Below, in pieces: positions 8,631-18,077 of a stretch of DNA of 64,000 bases (position 1 is the first letter of the stretch; each line of letters opens with the position of its first letter). The notes under the pieces are model-generated. The model was not told the origin of the DNA, did no database searches, and saw only the letters and a program-made list of their open reading frames with translations. Source of the DNA: JBEKIK01 sp963845975 (GTDB taxonomy: Bacteria > Planctomycetota > Planctomycetia > Pirellulales > Thermoguttaceae); contig CAWJUD010000001.1 in the NCBI GenBank assembly GCA_963845975.1, positions 992,001 to 1,056,000 on the forward strand, in the 5' to 3' direction. The translations under genes and the position numbers were made by a program.

Positions 8631-9128
8631 ATGTCCACTTTCGAAGACCATAATTACCGCTGGCGAGAGACGTATTTTGTGCTATTTGACGTCAAAAAGC
8701 GGCCGAAATTGCAGACCGTGGCCAAAACCCTCCAGGCCCTGAACAAACGCTACGAACTGAGAAACTTAAGCGCCGACGATCATCAACGCATCGAATCGTT
8801 GACTATAATCTCGTCCGAAGATTACGCCGCATTGGATATCTGCTTTACCAGCGGCGACGAGGTTCGGGAGCAGGCGGCCGCCCTGGTCGCGGACCTGAAA
8901 AAATCCGCCGGCGATACGGGCGCTAAAATACCCGAGGCGGAACTCCTCTCCTATAATGGCCGCTTCGACGTCCTGCACTTCGAACGCATCGACGAAATGT
9001 CCGAAGAGGAAGACGACGAAATGCTCGATCCCAGCGCACTTTTGATCGTGCTGGAAACCCTGGCAAAACTCACCGGCGGCCTGGCCGTCGATCCGCAGTC
9101 CGGAACGATCTTAGATAATGCTGAATGA
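8631..9128 (+). CDS. Conserved hypothetical protein
   Basis: 165 aa, acidic, soluble, no signal peptide or membrane segment. It begins with MSTFEDHNYRWRETYFVLFD and ends with an acidic stretch (SEEEDDEMLDPS) and LIVLETLAKLTGGLAVDPQSGTI. It starts 18 bases after the proC stop and is followed by efpL, so it is likely in one transcript with proC. I do not recognise the family. Confidence 0.7.
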   Translation: MSTFEDHNYRWRETYFVLFDVKKRPKLQTVAKTLQALNKRYELRNLSADDHQRIESLTIISSEDYAALDICFTSGDEVREQAAALVADLKKSAGDTGAKIPEAELLSYNGRFDVLHFERIDEMSEEEDDEMLDPSALLIVLETLAKLTGGLAVDPQSGTILDNAE

Positions 9129-9141
9129 TAAATATTCCAAT

Positions 9142-9159
9142 GAAACCGCTTGCGGTTTC
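9142..9159. repeat. Palindromic repeat GAAACCGC-TT-GCGGTTTC
   Basis: A perfect 8-bp inverted repeat with a 2-nt loop, continued by CGCG. It is one of at least five copies in the window. It sits between the 8631 gene and efpL. Confidence 0.75.
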
Positions 9160-9180
9160 GCGCTGTTAACCGCCCGCTTA

Positions 9181-9228
9181 CCGTGAACTGTAAACTGTTA
9201 ACCGTTAACTGAAAATCGTGAACTGAAA
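9181..9228. repeat. Degenerate GTAAACTGTTAACC microrepeat
   Basis: About four imperfect copies of a GTGAACTGTAAACTG / GTTAACTG word just before the efpL start codon. The same words occur at 26712-26745, 32521-32553 and 62457-62488. Confidence 0.6.
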
Positions 9229-9235
9229 AACACCC

Positions 9236-9799
9236 ATGCTTGCCAAAGACATCAAACGCGGACATATTGTGAACTACAACGGCGCCCCGTGCATGATCGA
9301 GACGATCAACGTGCAAAGCCCCTCTGCCCGAGGCGCGGCCACGCTTTATAAATTCAAGGGGCGAAACCTGATCACCAAGCAGAAGGTCGACATCACGCTT
9401 AAAGGCGCCGATTCCATGAACGAGGCCGATTTCGCCAAGCGCCCGGTGAAATACATGTATTCCGACCCGGCCGAGGTGCATTTTCTCGACCAGGAAGACT
9501 ACAACGATTTTATCCTGCCCAAGCAAGACCTGGAAGAGGAATTAAAATATCTCACCGAAAACCTCGAGGGCGTGACGGCCCTGATCTACAACGACCAGTG
9601 CGTGGGCATCCAATTACCGCTGACCGTGGAACTGAAGGTCGTCGAGTGCGACCCGGGCATCAAAGGGGCATCGGCCACCTCGCGAACCAAACCCGCCAAG
9701 CTGGAAACCGGCCTGGTCGTACAAGTGCCCGAATATCTCGTTGAAGGCGAGACGATCAAAGTCGATACGCGCAACGGCGCGTATATCTCTCGGGCGTAG
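9236..9799 (+). CDS. efpL: Elongation factor P-like protein EfpL (YeiP)
   Basis: 187 aa with the three OB-type domains of the EF-P family. The loop that reaches the peptidyl-transferase centre reads QSPSARGAATLYK, with Arg at the tip as in YeiP/EfpL, not the Lys of classical EF-P. The conserved C-terminal stretch is CDPGIKGASATSRTKPA and LVVQVPEYLVEGE. It relieves ribosome stalling at proline-containing motifs. The start is the only ATG before a conserved N-terminus. No lysine-modifying genes (epmA, epmB) are nearby, as expected for an EfpL. Confidence 0.93.
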   Translation: MLAKDIKRGHIVNYNGAPCMIETINVQSPSARGAATLYKFKGRNLITKQKVDITLKGADSMNEADFAKRPVKYMYSDPAEVHFLDQEDYNDFILPKQDLEEELKYLTENLEGVTALIYNDQCVGIQLPLTVELKVVECDPGIKGASATSRTKPAKLETGLVVQVPEYLVEGETIKVDTRNGAYISRA

Positions 9800-9840
9800 A
9801 TCGGATTTCAAATTAAAATTTTAAAATGCAAAAATGAAAA

Positions 9841-10353
9841 TTATTTATCTGGTGCTATCGTCCATGGGATACTGTAAACATTCAAAAAAGCAATAATATC
9901 TTCCGCTACAATTGCCTCGCCAATTACAACTTGCGTCATGTCGCGGAAATATTGAAGAACTTCCGCTACTATCTGAGTTTCAATTAAATCGCGTTTATTA
10001 CCTTGACCATCAATTATCGAGAATATAACTCCAGATGTGTTGTTGCTTAGTAATTGAATAATTGACTGAAGATAAGGTGCGATTGGTGCGTGTTTTGATA
10101 CAGCTATTCCTCTTACTGTCTGTTCACCCCAGGCGAAAATTGGGCCTCCAGAATTCCCGGGATTTAACGCAGCGTTCAGGACCAAACGCTTTTGAGGACT
10201 AAACCCTTGCGGCAAATACTCGTTAAATCCGGCAAGATATCCGACAGAAAGAATGGGAGCAGGCCCATTATAACCTAGAGGATGCCCCCATGTACACACT
10301 TGAGTTCCAATATCCATTGAGGAAGTATCAATTTGTAGCGGAGAATGTTCTAC
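9841..10353 (-). pseudogene. C-terminal half of a trypsin-like serine protease
   Basis: The frame encodes the C-terminal barrel of an S1 trypsin-like protease: GTQVCTWGHPLGYNG, then the nucleophile motif NPGNSGGPIF. The His and Asp parts are absent, and the frame upstream of 10354 translates the antisense of an integrase fragment. The missing N-terminal half, with His and Asp, is at 59058-59336 on the same strand. The two join in frame at a shared TAC (GTA on the coding strand) to give 262 aa. The segment is AT-rich compared with efpL. It cannot be a working protease alone. Confidence 0.85.
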
Positions 10354-10751
10354 AGATGTATTGTCTACACAAGGGTAGCGGGCAGGCATACGTTAAAATC
10401 AAGGGCAAGCGGTTCTATTTCGGCCCACACGGCGCCGCAGAGAGCAAGGGACGCTATTCCCGTTTCATTGCTGAACCGGCAGCTACGCCCCTTGATGTCT
10501 CCACGATATGGAAATCCGTCGACGCTCGATTGTCGGCAATCAGCCTAATACAGCATCCGCAGACGCAAACTGAAGACGGCGACGGCGTCTTTGTCCGGGG
10601 CGTTGGACGGGTCGATGATCACCTGTACAACCCACCGGCCGACTACAAGCTCAAGGAAAACGAGCAGATCATCGTGATCGGCCCGACCTCCTCAGTCGAC
10701 CACATGCTCGACGACCCGTTCGGCAAGCCCCACGGCAAGGCGCCGGTCTGA
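10354..10751 (+). pseudogene. Chimeric remnant: integrase N-terminus plus TrkA-C-like tail
   Basis: From about 10358 the frame reads YCLHKGSGQAYVKIKGKRFY and GPHGAAESKGRYSRFIAE, the N-terminal DNA-binding segment typical of planctomycete tyrosine recombinases, beheaded at its first residues by the protease breakpoint. After about codon 45 it stops resembling an integrase. The end (NPPADYKLKENEQIIVIGPTSS) resembles the C-terminal regulatory domain of TrkA or potassium-channel proteins. I read it as pieces of two genes joined by rearrangement. No catalytic recombinase domain remains. Confidence 0.5.
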
Positions 10752-10764
10752 GGCGCCAGGCCCG

Positions 10765-12166
10765 TCAGTTCGCCGGCTTGCCCATCCACTTGTGCACCTT
10801 CTGGAAGGCCTGAGTGGCCAACAACATCGTCAGGAAGACGGGGATCGTCAGCAGCGCCTTGCTCATCACGCGCCGGTGCATGATCCGCAGCAGCTTGATC
10901 ACCACGCCCGCCACCTGCAACGGGCTGTAGAACTCGCCGTCGATCCGCTTGCGCAGATTAGCGATGTGCTGGGCCGAGTATTCGTCGCTATAGACGAAGC
11001 CGTCGGCGTCAATGTGGTAGCCCGGCGTCTGCTCGACCAGTTCGTTCAGGCCCGAGTACGGGTCGCTGCGCAACCTGGAAACATGGATCAGGTCCACGCC
11101 GATCGAGCGGGCGAACGACGCTGTGGAGAGCATCTGCTCCTCGGTTTCGCCGATGTTGCCCACGATGAAATAGGCGTTGATAATCATCTTCGACTTGCGG
11201 AGCACTTCGAACCACTGGCGGATTTGTTCGATGGTGAATCCCTTGCCCATCGACTTGAGCGTCGCGTCCTGCGTCGACTCGACGCCGATCAGCATGGCGA
11301 TAAACCCGGCCTGCTCCATCTTGCGGAGGACGTCGGGGCGTTTGGCGATCTCCACCCGGGCGTTGACGACGTAGTGCTTGCGAATCCTCTTCGCGATCAG
11401 CAGGTCGCAGATCTCGACGACCCGGTCCGGCTGATGCGTGAACACGTCGTCAACGAAGAAGATCAAGTCGGCGTCGATCTGCTCGATCTCACGGACGATC
11501 GACTCGGCCGACCGCGGCGTCCAGGGTCGCTTCACGCCCCACGGGTTGACCGCGAAGCTGCAGAACTTGCAGTTGAACGGACAACCGCGCGACCCGGCGA
11601 CTTTGTCTATCGTGATCCCCGTGCTCACGCCCTTGCTCGTCAGGTAGTACGACTGCCGACGCAAATCGCGAGCGGGTATCAGATCGTCGTCCAGCGGCGC
11701 GTTGGCGCGCGGCGGATTGTGCACCAATTGACCGTCGTCGCCGCGGTGGACCAGGCCGGCGACCTCCGACCACGGGCGCCCCTCGGCGATCTCGGCAATC
11801 GCCTGCTCGCCATCGCCGCAGACCACGGCGTCCACGTTCGGACACGCCTCCAGCCAGTAACGCGGATTCTCCGTCGCCGTCCGCCCGCCCAGAATCGTCA
11901 TCACCCCCGGCGGCAAGGCGTTGATGTCGTCGCGGATCAGGTTCAAGGTCCTTCCGCCAGTTGATGGAATAGCAGACCAAGTCGGTCTCCGGCCTGAGGA
12001 ACGGCTGCGTGCTGGGCGTGCGTTCATGCCGGAAGTTGATCAGATCGATCCGCTCGGCATGCGGACGCAGCGCGGCGGCGACGTACTCCAAGCCCAACGG
12101 CGGGAAGGATGTCATCGAACTGCGCGTACGTCGATAGGGATAGACGCATAGGACGTGGCGAAACAT
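10765..12166 (-). CDS. B12-binding-domain radical SAM protein, one frameshift
   Basis: N-terminal part (from the ATG at 12166) has a cobalamin-binding-like start, VLCVYPYRRTRSSMTSFPPLGLEYVAAALR, ending near TDLVCYSINWRK. A shift at 11947-11955 (one extra base, or two missing) leads into the second frame with the DAVVCGDGEQAIAE region, the radical SAM cluster motif CPFNCKFC, and FFVDDVFTHQPDRV. The C-terminus has a hydrophobic helix and MHKWMGKPAN-like basic tail. Total about 467 aa. Substrate unknown; such enzymes act in lipid or natural-product methylation and related chemistry. GC content is clearly higher than the neighbours. Confidence 0.8.
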
Positions 12167-12202
12167 GTCGTTCAGCTCCAGATCAGGTCCGACTGCACCC
12201 AA

Positions 12203-12837
12203 TCAACGGATCGCACAACGCAACACGCCCAGGATGCTTCCGCGTTAGTACGATCATCACCACCCGTACTGGGGGAGTTCATGCAGGAAAACAGTGGATT
12301 GTACTGCGCCGCCGCCGGTTGTACTACACCGAAAGTGACGTGCCAGATTCACGCGGTCGTGAACCGCCAAGGAGGCGCCCCGAAGTGTGGCGAGAGCCGC
12401 AGGGTGCCTTCTGCGGACGCTCGATTCCCTCTTGCCAGGCGACATCCCGTCCCGCATCCAAGATTTAGGCCACGCCGGCGGGCGTTTCGGACGGCTTCCT
12501 CGCGGAAGGAGGGCTTGGTCGTCAGACATAAAAAGTCTCCAAGATGCAAAATCAGACGTCATATTATAGTCACGAGCGATGAAAGAATTATGCACGGAAA
12601 TGGGCCGAAATGTCGAGGTGAACCTTCTGTAAGCCTACCCCCCCCTCTAGACTTAATAAATCTAATGGGGGGCAGGCCGTGATCAGTGTAAACTTCGCTC
12701 TGTCAATGGATTATCGCAGCCGCCGTGTTGGTGGCAGCCGGGGATTTCTATGTGAACGCACTAGCTGTTAGTTGCAAAGTACTGCATTTATCGAGCAGAG
12801 AAGTCTCGCCCGAGCCGAAATGTTGATTGATTCGTTT
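12203..12837. other. Intergenic region with one hairpin
   Basis: No convincing gene on either strand. A structured element at 12638-12672 has a C8 run, TAGA, a loop, TCTA and a G6 run (GC stem of six pairs, a 2x2 bulge, then four pairs). It is not followed by a T-run. Confidence 0.45.
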
Positions 12838-13011
12838 TTAAATTCCATCCTTATCTGCTTTTTTGATTGCAGTCAAGACAAGTCTTTTAATTGCGAATTG
12901 AACTCCTGGCCATTTTGCAGTTTTCCAACCTTGCTGAGCCGCTTCCTCTTGTAGCCAGCCGACGATCTCGTCTATGTGCTCGCGGCAGCCCTGGGGACCC
13001 CAGGAATTCAT
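12838..13011 (-). CDS. Small conserved protein with WGPxGCREHxDEI motif
   Basis: 57 aa from the ATG at 13011 to the TAA at 12838-12840. The start MNSWGPQGCREHIDEIVGWL and the basic helix VQFAIKRLVLTAIKKA resemble a motif I associate with planctomycete proteins. Full-length relatives may be longer, so it could be a fragment. No upstream extension in frame looks coding. It is divergent from the 650-aa gene at 13404. Confidence 0.45.
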   Translation of the reverse strand: MNSWGPQGCREHIDEIVGWLQEEAAQQGWKTAKWPGVQFAIKRLVLTAIKKADKDGI

Positions 13012-13403
13012 TGTTTCGATCCGCTGCCCGCATTGATTGCCAAATTGTTCAGGTTATTTCTGCTCGACGCCTAAAGGGCAATTCTCTTCAACACTACAAA
13101 GACACGTCCTTCTATGTCACGGCCGTAAGTATTCTTCGTGAGGCTCGCCTCAATGAGAAAAACTCAAAGGCTGCTCATAGATCGGAGGGCTGAGGCCGTA
13201 TCGCAACCTGTTTCGAGAAAAACGACGCCTCGACTTCTCGGTGGTCCTGAATTCGTGCTGGGAGGCAGATGCGGTAAGGCTCATGAATGCCCTGAACGAA
13301 TTTCGTCTTTAATTGCAGTGGCGAGGTAGATTTGATAGCCTTGAAACACAAAACTGGCTATACTGACGGGCATGTTTGTTCATCCTACCGTGAGGATTGA
13401 GAC
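13012..13403. other. Intergenic region upstream of the 650-aa gene
   Basis: I see no gene here. The last 30 bases contain TGAGGATTGAG before the ATG at 13404, an acceptable ribosome site. Confidence 0.4.
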
Positions 13404-15356
13404 ATGGAATCGGCAATCACAATCTTGGGCGACAACCCTTTTGCCAAGGATGCCAATGGAAAGCTGAAGGCGAGAATCGGAACGGCATTTTCCAAGGGTA
13501 ACACGATCGTCACGCTGCCCGGTATCCATGCGACCCAGCGGCAGGCTTATCTCGCCTTTCTCAACCAGCAGCGGCGGCGTGCCGGTCGGGAACTACTCAG
13601 CAAGCAGGAGGAACGTGCCGAATGGAACGGCGGGGTAGACCTGATTTTCGAAGACAATGCGATCCTGATCAGACCCGATCCTGACAATATGACCCTTGCC
13701 TTTGAGGCGGATAAACTCCTTCAGGGGTTTATCCCCAAGCACAGAATCAAGTTCCTTGGACTGCTCAGTAAAAAAGTTCGAGAGGCGATCAAGGAACGAG
13801 GCGAGTTGTGGAGAATCACTCCTCTGCCCAAGTCTCCTAACGAGATGAAGCAGATGATTCGCGAATCTCAAGTCGGGATTGGCGGGAGGGAAATCTATTG
13901 CTACAGCATGACCACAGGCATCCGTTTTCTCACTTACCAGCGGTTTGCCGAGTTGGGGAAGCTGGACGATTCAAGTCTTCGTGACCACCTCCTGGAGATC
14001 CGGGAATTCTCCACCCAAACCAACGCGCTCGGCCATCCGGAACTTGATTTCTTCGCAACCGATCAGGCATTCTCGAAAGCCGATTTTATTCCCCACGATT
14101 TCCGCACATTGGATTCGAGCCAACTAAGATACGTTTTCGAGATGCTCAGGGAGAAGTTCTTCGGCTCGGTCAGCCCGGAACTCCGGCGAAATGACCCGGA
14201 GAACGTCGAGTGGAGAAACTGCATGGTTGCCGCCCTGATTGGGCAAGAGGAGGAAACCGTCTCTGAAGAGACTTTGCTTGGACTCAGCCCCGAGTTCTTC
14301 ATGCAGATCGAATGGCTTCCTGGAGGATGCATCGAGGACGGCGAGTTGGTTCTTGATTCGATTCTGGAGGAGGCAATGAGCACCGATGATGAGGAGTTGA
14401 AGCGGCTTTGCGACGAGAAACCGCAAAACTTCATTTTCAACTTCGTTCGGGAACATGGGGATCTGGAGTATGTGAATACCGGGCGGGTCATCGGCTCGCT
14501 TTCGCGCCGACCGGCGTTCCACGGACGCCGCGGTGTCTACATTGCCGTGCTGAAACTAAGGGGGAGCAACCACGAGATCGTGAGCATCATTCGAATGCAG
14601 AAGTACGGAGTCCGAGAGTATCTCGATGAGGGACGCCAGCTTCTCGACGCGATGCTTCGCTCCGAAGAGTACACCGAATACATTCTCGACCGGCGGCTTG
14701 GCTGCCGACAGCTTGGAATGAATCTTCCCACGCAGGTCACGGCGAAGAGGATCAGCGAACGCTACGCTAGGCATGGTGAGCATGGATTTGTGATATGGTC
14801 GCCCTATTTCGAGCGGGACTACATCCGCGGGATTGCAACGGACAAGGTGCCGTCCTTCCGATTTGAAAACGGAGACTTCGCGCTGCAATTCGCCCGCCTG
14901 CTTGGGCGAGCCGCTGCTCCGAACGTCATCGTAGGAAGGTCTGATCTGGGTGGAAATCCGCTATTTGACGATGGGGACGAAGTGCTGATCGAGGACTCCA
15001 GGAGAATGCCCGTCGAGATCGTGGTCGCGGATCATACAGGCACTTTCAACGATTATCTCAACAAGTTGGAACACTTTGCAGTGGAGTATGCGGGTCCGGT
15101 CAACCGGCGAACAGAGTATCTCCCGAACCCCAAGGAGTTTGCCAGTGCGTACCTGGAAGCGTTTGTGCAACATTTTTCCAGGATTCAGGATGATTACCGT
15201 AAACGAAGGAAGGCGTTCGACACACTGTTTAAGTACCGCCCGCGCGACGAGGCAGGGAGTTTCGCCTATCGCTGGGAGAGAGTGCTGGCGCGCATGGATA
15301 GGACTGACCCGCGTGAACTGGTGCGATTGATCCGCGAGAATCTGATGATACGATAG
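13404..15356 (+). CDS. Unrecognised 650-aa protein, possible kinase-like C-terminal lobe
   Basis: One long intact frame, no signal peptide or membrane helix, mixed charged composition of a soluble cytoplasmic protein. The N-terminal third includes VDLIFEDNAILIRPDPDNM and GIGGREIYCYSMTTGIRFL. The middle carries RRPAFHGRRGVYIAVLKLRG. In the C-terminal third, APNVIVGRSDLGGNPLFDDG followed by DEVLIED recalls the catalytic Asn and DxD or DFG-type metal loop of kinase-like folds, and EIVVADHTGTF follows. That resemblance is weak. It is flanked by non-coding DNA and small orphan genes, so there is no operon context. Family not recognised. Confidence 0.75.
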   Translation: MESAITILGDNPFAKDANGKLKARIGTAFSKGNTIVTLPGIHATQRQAYLAFLNQQRRRAGRELLSKQEERAEWNGGVDLIFEDNAILIRPDPDNMTLAFEADKLLQGFIPKHRIKFLGLLSKKVREAIKERGELWRITPLPKSPNEMKQMIRESQVGIGGREIYCYSMTTGIRFLTYQRFAELGKLDDSSLRDHLLEIREFSTQTNALGHPELDFFATDQAFSKADFIPHDFRTLDSSQLRYVFEMLREKFFGSVSPELRRNDPENVEWRNCMVAALIGQEEETVSEETLLGLSPEFFMQIEWLPGGCIEDGELVLDSILEEAMSTDDEELKRLCDEKPQNFIFNFVREHGDLEYVNTGRVIGSLSRRPAFHGRRGVYIAVLKLRGSNHEIVSIIRMQKYGVREYLDEGRQLLDAMLRSEEYTEYILDRRLGCRQLGMNLPTQVTAKRISERYARHGEHGFVIWSPYFERDYIRGIATDKVPSFRFENGDFALQFARLLGRAAAPNVIVGRSDLGGNPLFDDGDEVLIEDSRRMPVEIVVADHTGTFNDYLNKLEHFAVEYAGPVNRRTEYLPNPKEFASAYLEAFVQHFSRIQDDYRKRRKAFDTLFKYRPRDEAGSFAYRWERVLARMDRTDPRELVRLIRENLMIR

Positions 15357-15481
15357 AATGTGATTGGGAAACGATGGTTTGGCGTTTGGCATCCGTTGCC
15401 GGGTATCCATTAAGCTCGGCATCACACGGGAATTGGATTTCCCTCGCCCTCCACCTCCTCGGACAAGCAAGCTCGGTTCAA

Positions 15482-15715
15482 TTAGGACGCGCAGCGATTG
15501 AAATCAAATTCGGCTTCGTGCAGTGCTGCTTCACATTCGACTTTCCCGATCTTCTGCCCTTCCAAATGCACCAGCCCCCAGTAGACGGTGTAGCAGCCGC
15601 TTGCCAGAACGAGAACTTCTCCTTTCGATAGGTTGATGAGGCATCTCTCCCCGGATCGCAACTCGCCGACACCACGCTGCATCGAACCGCCGTCCGAGGG
15701 CGAAGTCGTTACCAT
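15482..15715 (-). CDS. Possible small hypothetical protein
   Basis: About 77 aa ending at TAA 15482-15484. The C-terminal part (LINLSKGEVLVLASGCYTVYWGLVHLEGQKIGK) has a protein-like hydrophobic and charge pattern, whereas the upstream part reads like non-coding sequence. The start is uncertain; the frame may continue upstream or be shifted. No family recognised. Confidence 0.3.
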   Translation of the reverse strand: MVTTSPSDGGSMQRGVGELRSGERCLINLSKGEVLVLASGCYTVYWGLVHLEGQKIGKVECEAALHEAEFDFNRCAS

Positions 15716-16038
15716 CCCGCAAGTCGGCGGCTTGCACCATCGGTAAACGCGGCGCGCCGCGTGACCATTGGAGCAAGTTCGCTCTTTTTGTTCTCGCGTC
15801 CGATGTAACCCGTATGCGCTAACGTGGCGAAACAAGGCTTTTTCGCGTCGCACGCCGCTGGAAACCGTGTTGCAGCATTCGTTCGCGACATAGTCCGTAT
15901 TCCACGGATGCCATACAGCAGTTCATTCCCTCCCCTCGGACGAGGTTTTGGGGAAGGACAGGGTTGAGCAGTAAGCTCGGGGAGAATTCCGGCACTGGCT
16001 GCAACCGAGACTTTTTCGTCCAGTCCGGTAAGATCAGG
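15716..16038. other. Intergenic region, no gene seen
   Basis: This stretch has no frame with protein-like composition and no RNA signature. It lies downstream of the 16353 gene. Confidence 0.35.
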
Positions 16039-16353
16039 CTACAAGCACTTTTTGGTCATCGGTGGATTACTATGGATGATCTCGCCCGTTTTCGAGACTG
16101 TTAAATAATAGGACAACCCAATGCGGGGACCAATCGAAACGGCGATATTCTTGTTCGGCTCAGGCTGTTCCCAAATGTTAACCCGGTACTTACTGTTGTG
16201 ATGCTGGGAGACCTCCACATGGTCCAGCCGGGGTGGCTTGCCGATCTTCTCCAACACTTGGAATTTGATCTTCTCCTTGAAGTTGGGCGGTTTGGGTTGT
16301 GTCACGGCATCCGGTTCTTCCTTATTTGTTCGAGGTTTTTTAACTTTGTCCAT
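16039..16353 (-). CDS. Small hypothetical protein
   Basis: 104 aa, basic and Pro/Lys-rich N-terminus (MDKVKKPRTNKEEPDA), then a more ordered part KYRVNIWEQPEPNKNIAVSI and SYYLTVSKTGEIIHSNPP. GGAG lies six bases before the ATG at 16353, which supports a real gene. It is the next gene after rpsU on the same strand (32-base gap) and may be co-transcribed. Function unknown. Confidence 0.6.
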   Translation of the reverse strand: MDKVKKPRTNKEEPDAVTQPKPPNFKEKIKFQVLEKIGKPPRLDHVEVSQHHNSKYRVNIWEQPEPNKNIAVSIGPRIGLSYYLTVSKTGEIIHSNPPMTKKCL

Positions 16354-16385
16354 GATTCTCCATATTCCCAGCTAAGGCAGGTCTC

Positions 16386-16577
16386 TTATCTTGGTGGGGA
16401 ATTCATCTTTGTTTTCCTAATCGCGCACATTTTTTTCCTTCGACGTATATCCGAAGGTTTCTCATAACGCTCCCGGCGCCGCATCTCCCGCTTTAATCCC
16501 GACCGATCCACAATCTTCCTGAAACGCCGCACCGCCTCACTAGCCGACTCTCGTTCACGCAAGACAATTTTTACCAC
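16386..16577 (-). CDS. rpsU: Small ribosomal subunit protein bS21
   Basis: 63 aa: KIVLRERESASEAVRRFRK followed by GLKREMRRRERYEKPSDIRR, the defining bS21 sequence. bS21 sits at the 30S platform near the 3' end of 16S rRNA and aids initiation. I chose GTG at 16577 because GGAG lies eight bases before it and the protein then begins with VVKIVLRE, as in relatives; the open frame extends to 16634 without homology. Non-AUG start. Confidence 0.93.
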   Translation of the reverse strand: MVKIVLRERESASEAVRRFRKIVDRSGLKREMRRRERYEKPSDIRRRKKMCAIRKTKMNSPPR

Positions 16578-16759
16578 AATCCATTCTCCAGGAGGAATCC
16601 TAAAATACTGCCCACCACCAACTGAGCAACCCACATTATAATCATCACTCTGCCAATAACAACCCCAACAATCGCGAAAAGATCAACTCTTCGCCGTCTC
16701 TCACAGTCGGTAATTGTACTCAATTAAATTTTTTTCGTTCCGATGCCTTGAGGTGTCAC

Positions 16760-17428
16760 CTAACGACTGGCTGCGCCGGAAAGTTCCGCCTCGATCGGAT
16801 CGTGCTCCTGTTCGAGGTCGTTCAGCGCTGTCTCGATTCGCTGCCGGTATTGCTCCACGTTTTCTCCATGCCGAGGAAAAATGGGCTCGCCGAAATAACC
16901 GTTGATCGTGGCAAAGGGCTTGGGGATTTGAAAGCGGTCCCAGGCACGGGTCAAGACCCATCGCCGCGTGGGCACCGCTACCATGTTGATGACCGCTGCG
17001 CCTGTTCGTTGCGACAACATTGCAACACCCTTGTGAACGCGGTTGCGCGGGCCATGCGGCCCGTCCACGGCAAGGTAAACCGGCGCGCCGCCGAGGACAT
17101 GCTCGATCATAGCCTCAATCGCCGCGAGCCCTCCTTTGTCTCGCCCTTTGCGGCGGCTTGAACCGCGGATGGGGACGATTCCACGGACGCGCAGACTGGG
17201 GATCAATAACCCTCCGTCTTCCGAACGCGACACCATGGCCCCCGTGCCATGTTCACTGCCGATGATAGCGGCGATTTGATGTGCGTGCAAAACAGAGTAG
17301 GCGTAGGGCTGCAATCGCGCCCGCAATCCCGGCCGGGGATCGCCATGGAGGCGGATGCGACAACACGCTTGCAAGATCAGGATTGCAATTGCTATCAGCC
17401 ACCCAAGCATCCAAGCAAAGTATTTCAT
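16760..17428 (-). CDS. DUF374 lysophospholipid acyltransferase-like protein
   Basis: 222 aa with an N-terminal membrane anchor (YFAWMLGWLIAIAILILQ). It has the DUF374 pattern: SVLHAHQIAAII near residue 45, RGSSRRKGRDKGG, then the conserved YLAVDGPHGPRNRVHKGVAM and PTRRWVLTRAWDRFQIPKPF. In the acyltransferase superfamily the His near residue 49 plays the catalytic role. It probably acylates a lipid A or membrane lipid precursor at the inner membrane. A second family member is at 61722-62449. Confidence 0.85.
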   Translation of the reverse strand: MKYFAWMLGWLIAIAILILQACCRIRLHGDPRPGLRARLQPYAYSVLHAHQIAAIIGSEHGTGAMVSRSEDGGLLIPSLRVRGIVPIRGSSRRKGRDKGGLAAIEAMIEHVLGGAPVYLAVDGPHGPRNRVHKGVAMLSQRTGAAVINMVAVPTRRWVLTRAWDRFQIPKPFATINGYFGEPIFPRHGENVEQYRQRIETALNDLEQEHDPIEAELSGAASR

Positions 17429-17548
17429 GATGACGAAACTGGCTACCAGTGCAAAAGCTTAATTTGTCAACTCGGTCGTCTATCAAAAGCATGGCGTAAT
17501 GCTGCTACTGCATCACGCGATCACGCCCGACATTGCCCCTAAGACAGC

Positions 17549-17866
17549 TTACCCATCCGGCAATGTCTTTCGGATTGAGTCATCGTGGCTCCGACGCCGA
17601 TCAAGAACCTCGCGGATTCGTGCGATGGCCCGCTCGATCGCGGCAATCCATTGATCCTTGTGCTACACCAGCGGAGCCAGTGCGGGCTAGTCGCTGGGCC
17701 CCGCATCTTGACCGGCTACGATTAGTTCCTTCACAGTGCCTTCGATCAGGGGAAAGATTTTTACGCGCGTACCCGCTATCAATGCGGCCACGGCTTTCAA
17801 GTAGTCTCGAATTACTTCAACGGGAACACGCGGCTCTTCACACCGGCGTATTATGGTGGTTTGCCA
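17549..17866 (-). pseudogene. Decayed gene remnant with in-frame TAG codons
   Basis: The minus strand reads EEPRVPVEVIRDYLKAVAAL and GTRVKIFPLIEGTVKELIVA, then TAG, seven codons, TAG again, then QWIAAIERAIARIREVLDRR to a TAA at 17549-17551. The composition is clearly protein-like across both stops in one frame, so I read it as a gene that has lost function by two nonsense changes (CAG to TAG would explain each). Family not recognised. Confidence 0.4.
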
Positions 17867-18077
17867 TTGCCTGGCATTGCAGCCTTTTTACCAGTTGTTG
17901 TCGTCGTGCCTGGTTTTCATTCCAGGTACGATCTGCTTTCAAGAGAACATGCTTTTTGTTCACCGGAGTGCCAGCCGGGAATTAGGGTGATGAAAAAGAC
18001 AATCTTTTCCTCGTCCGCAACTCCTTCGTCTTCATCTTCGTCGACTCCTCTTTCCATTTCATCTGAAAGGCGGGATC

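Noticed and set aside
10792..11964. A 390-codon plus-strand frame opposite the radical SAM gene
   Set aside because: It is the antisense shadow of a gene with clear radical SAM motifs and high GC; composition is not protein-like.
12257..12595. 112-codon minus-strand frame in the long gap
   Set aside because: Arg/Pro/Ser-rich and without domain pattern or neighbour support.
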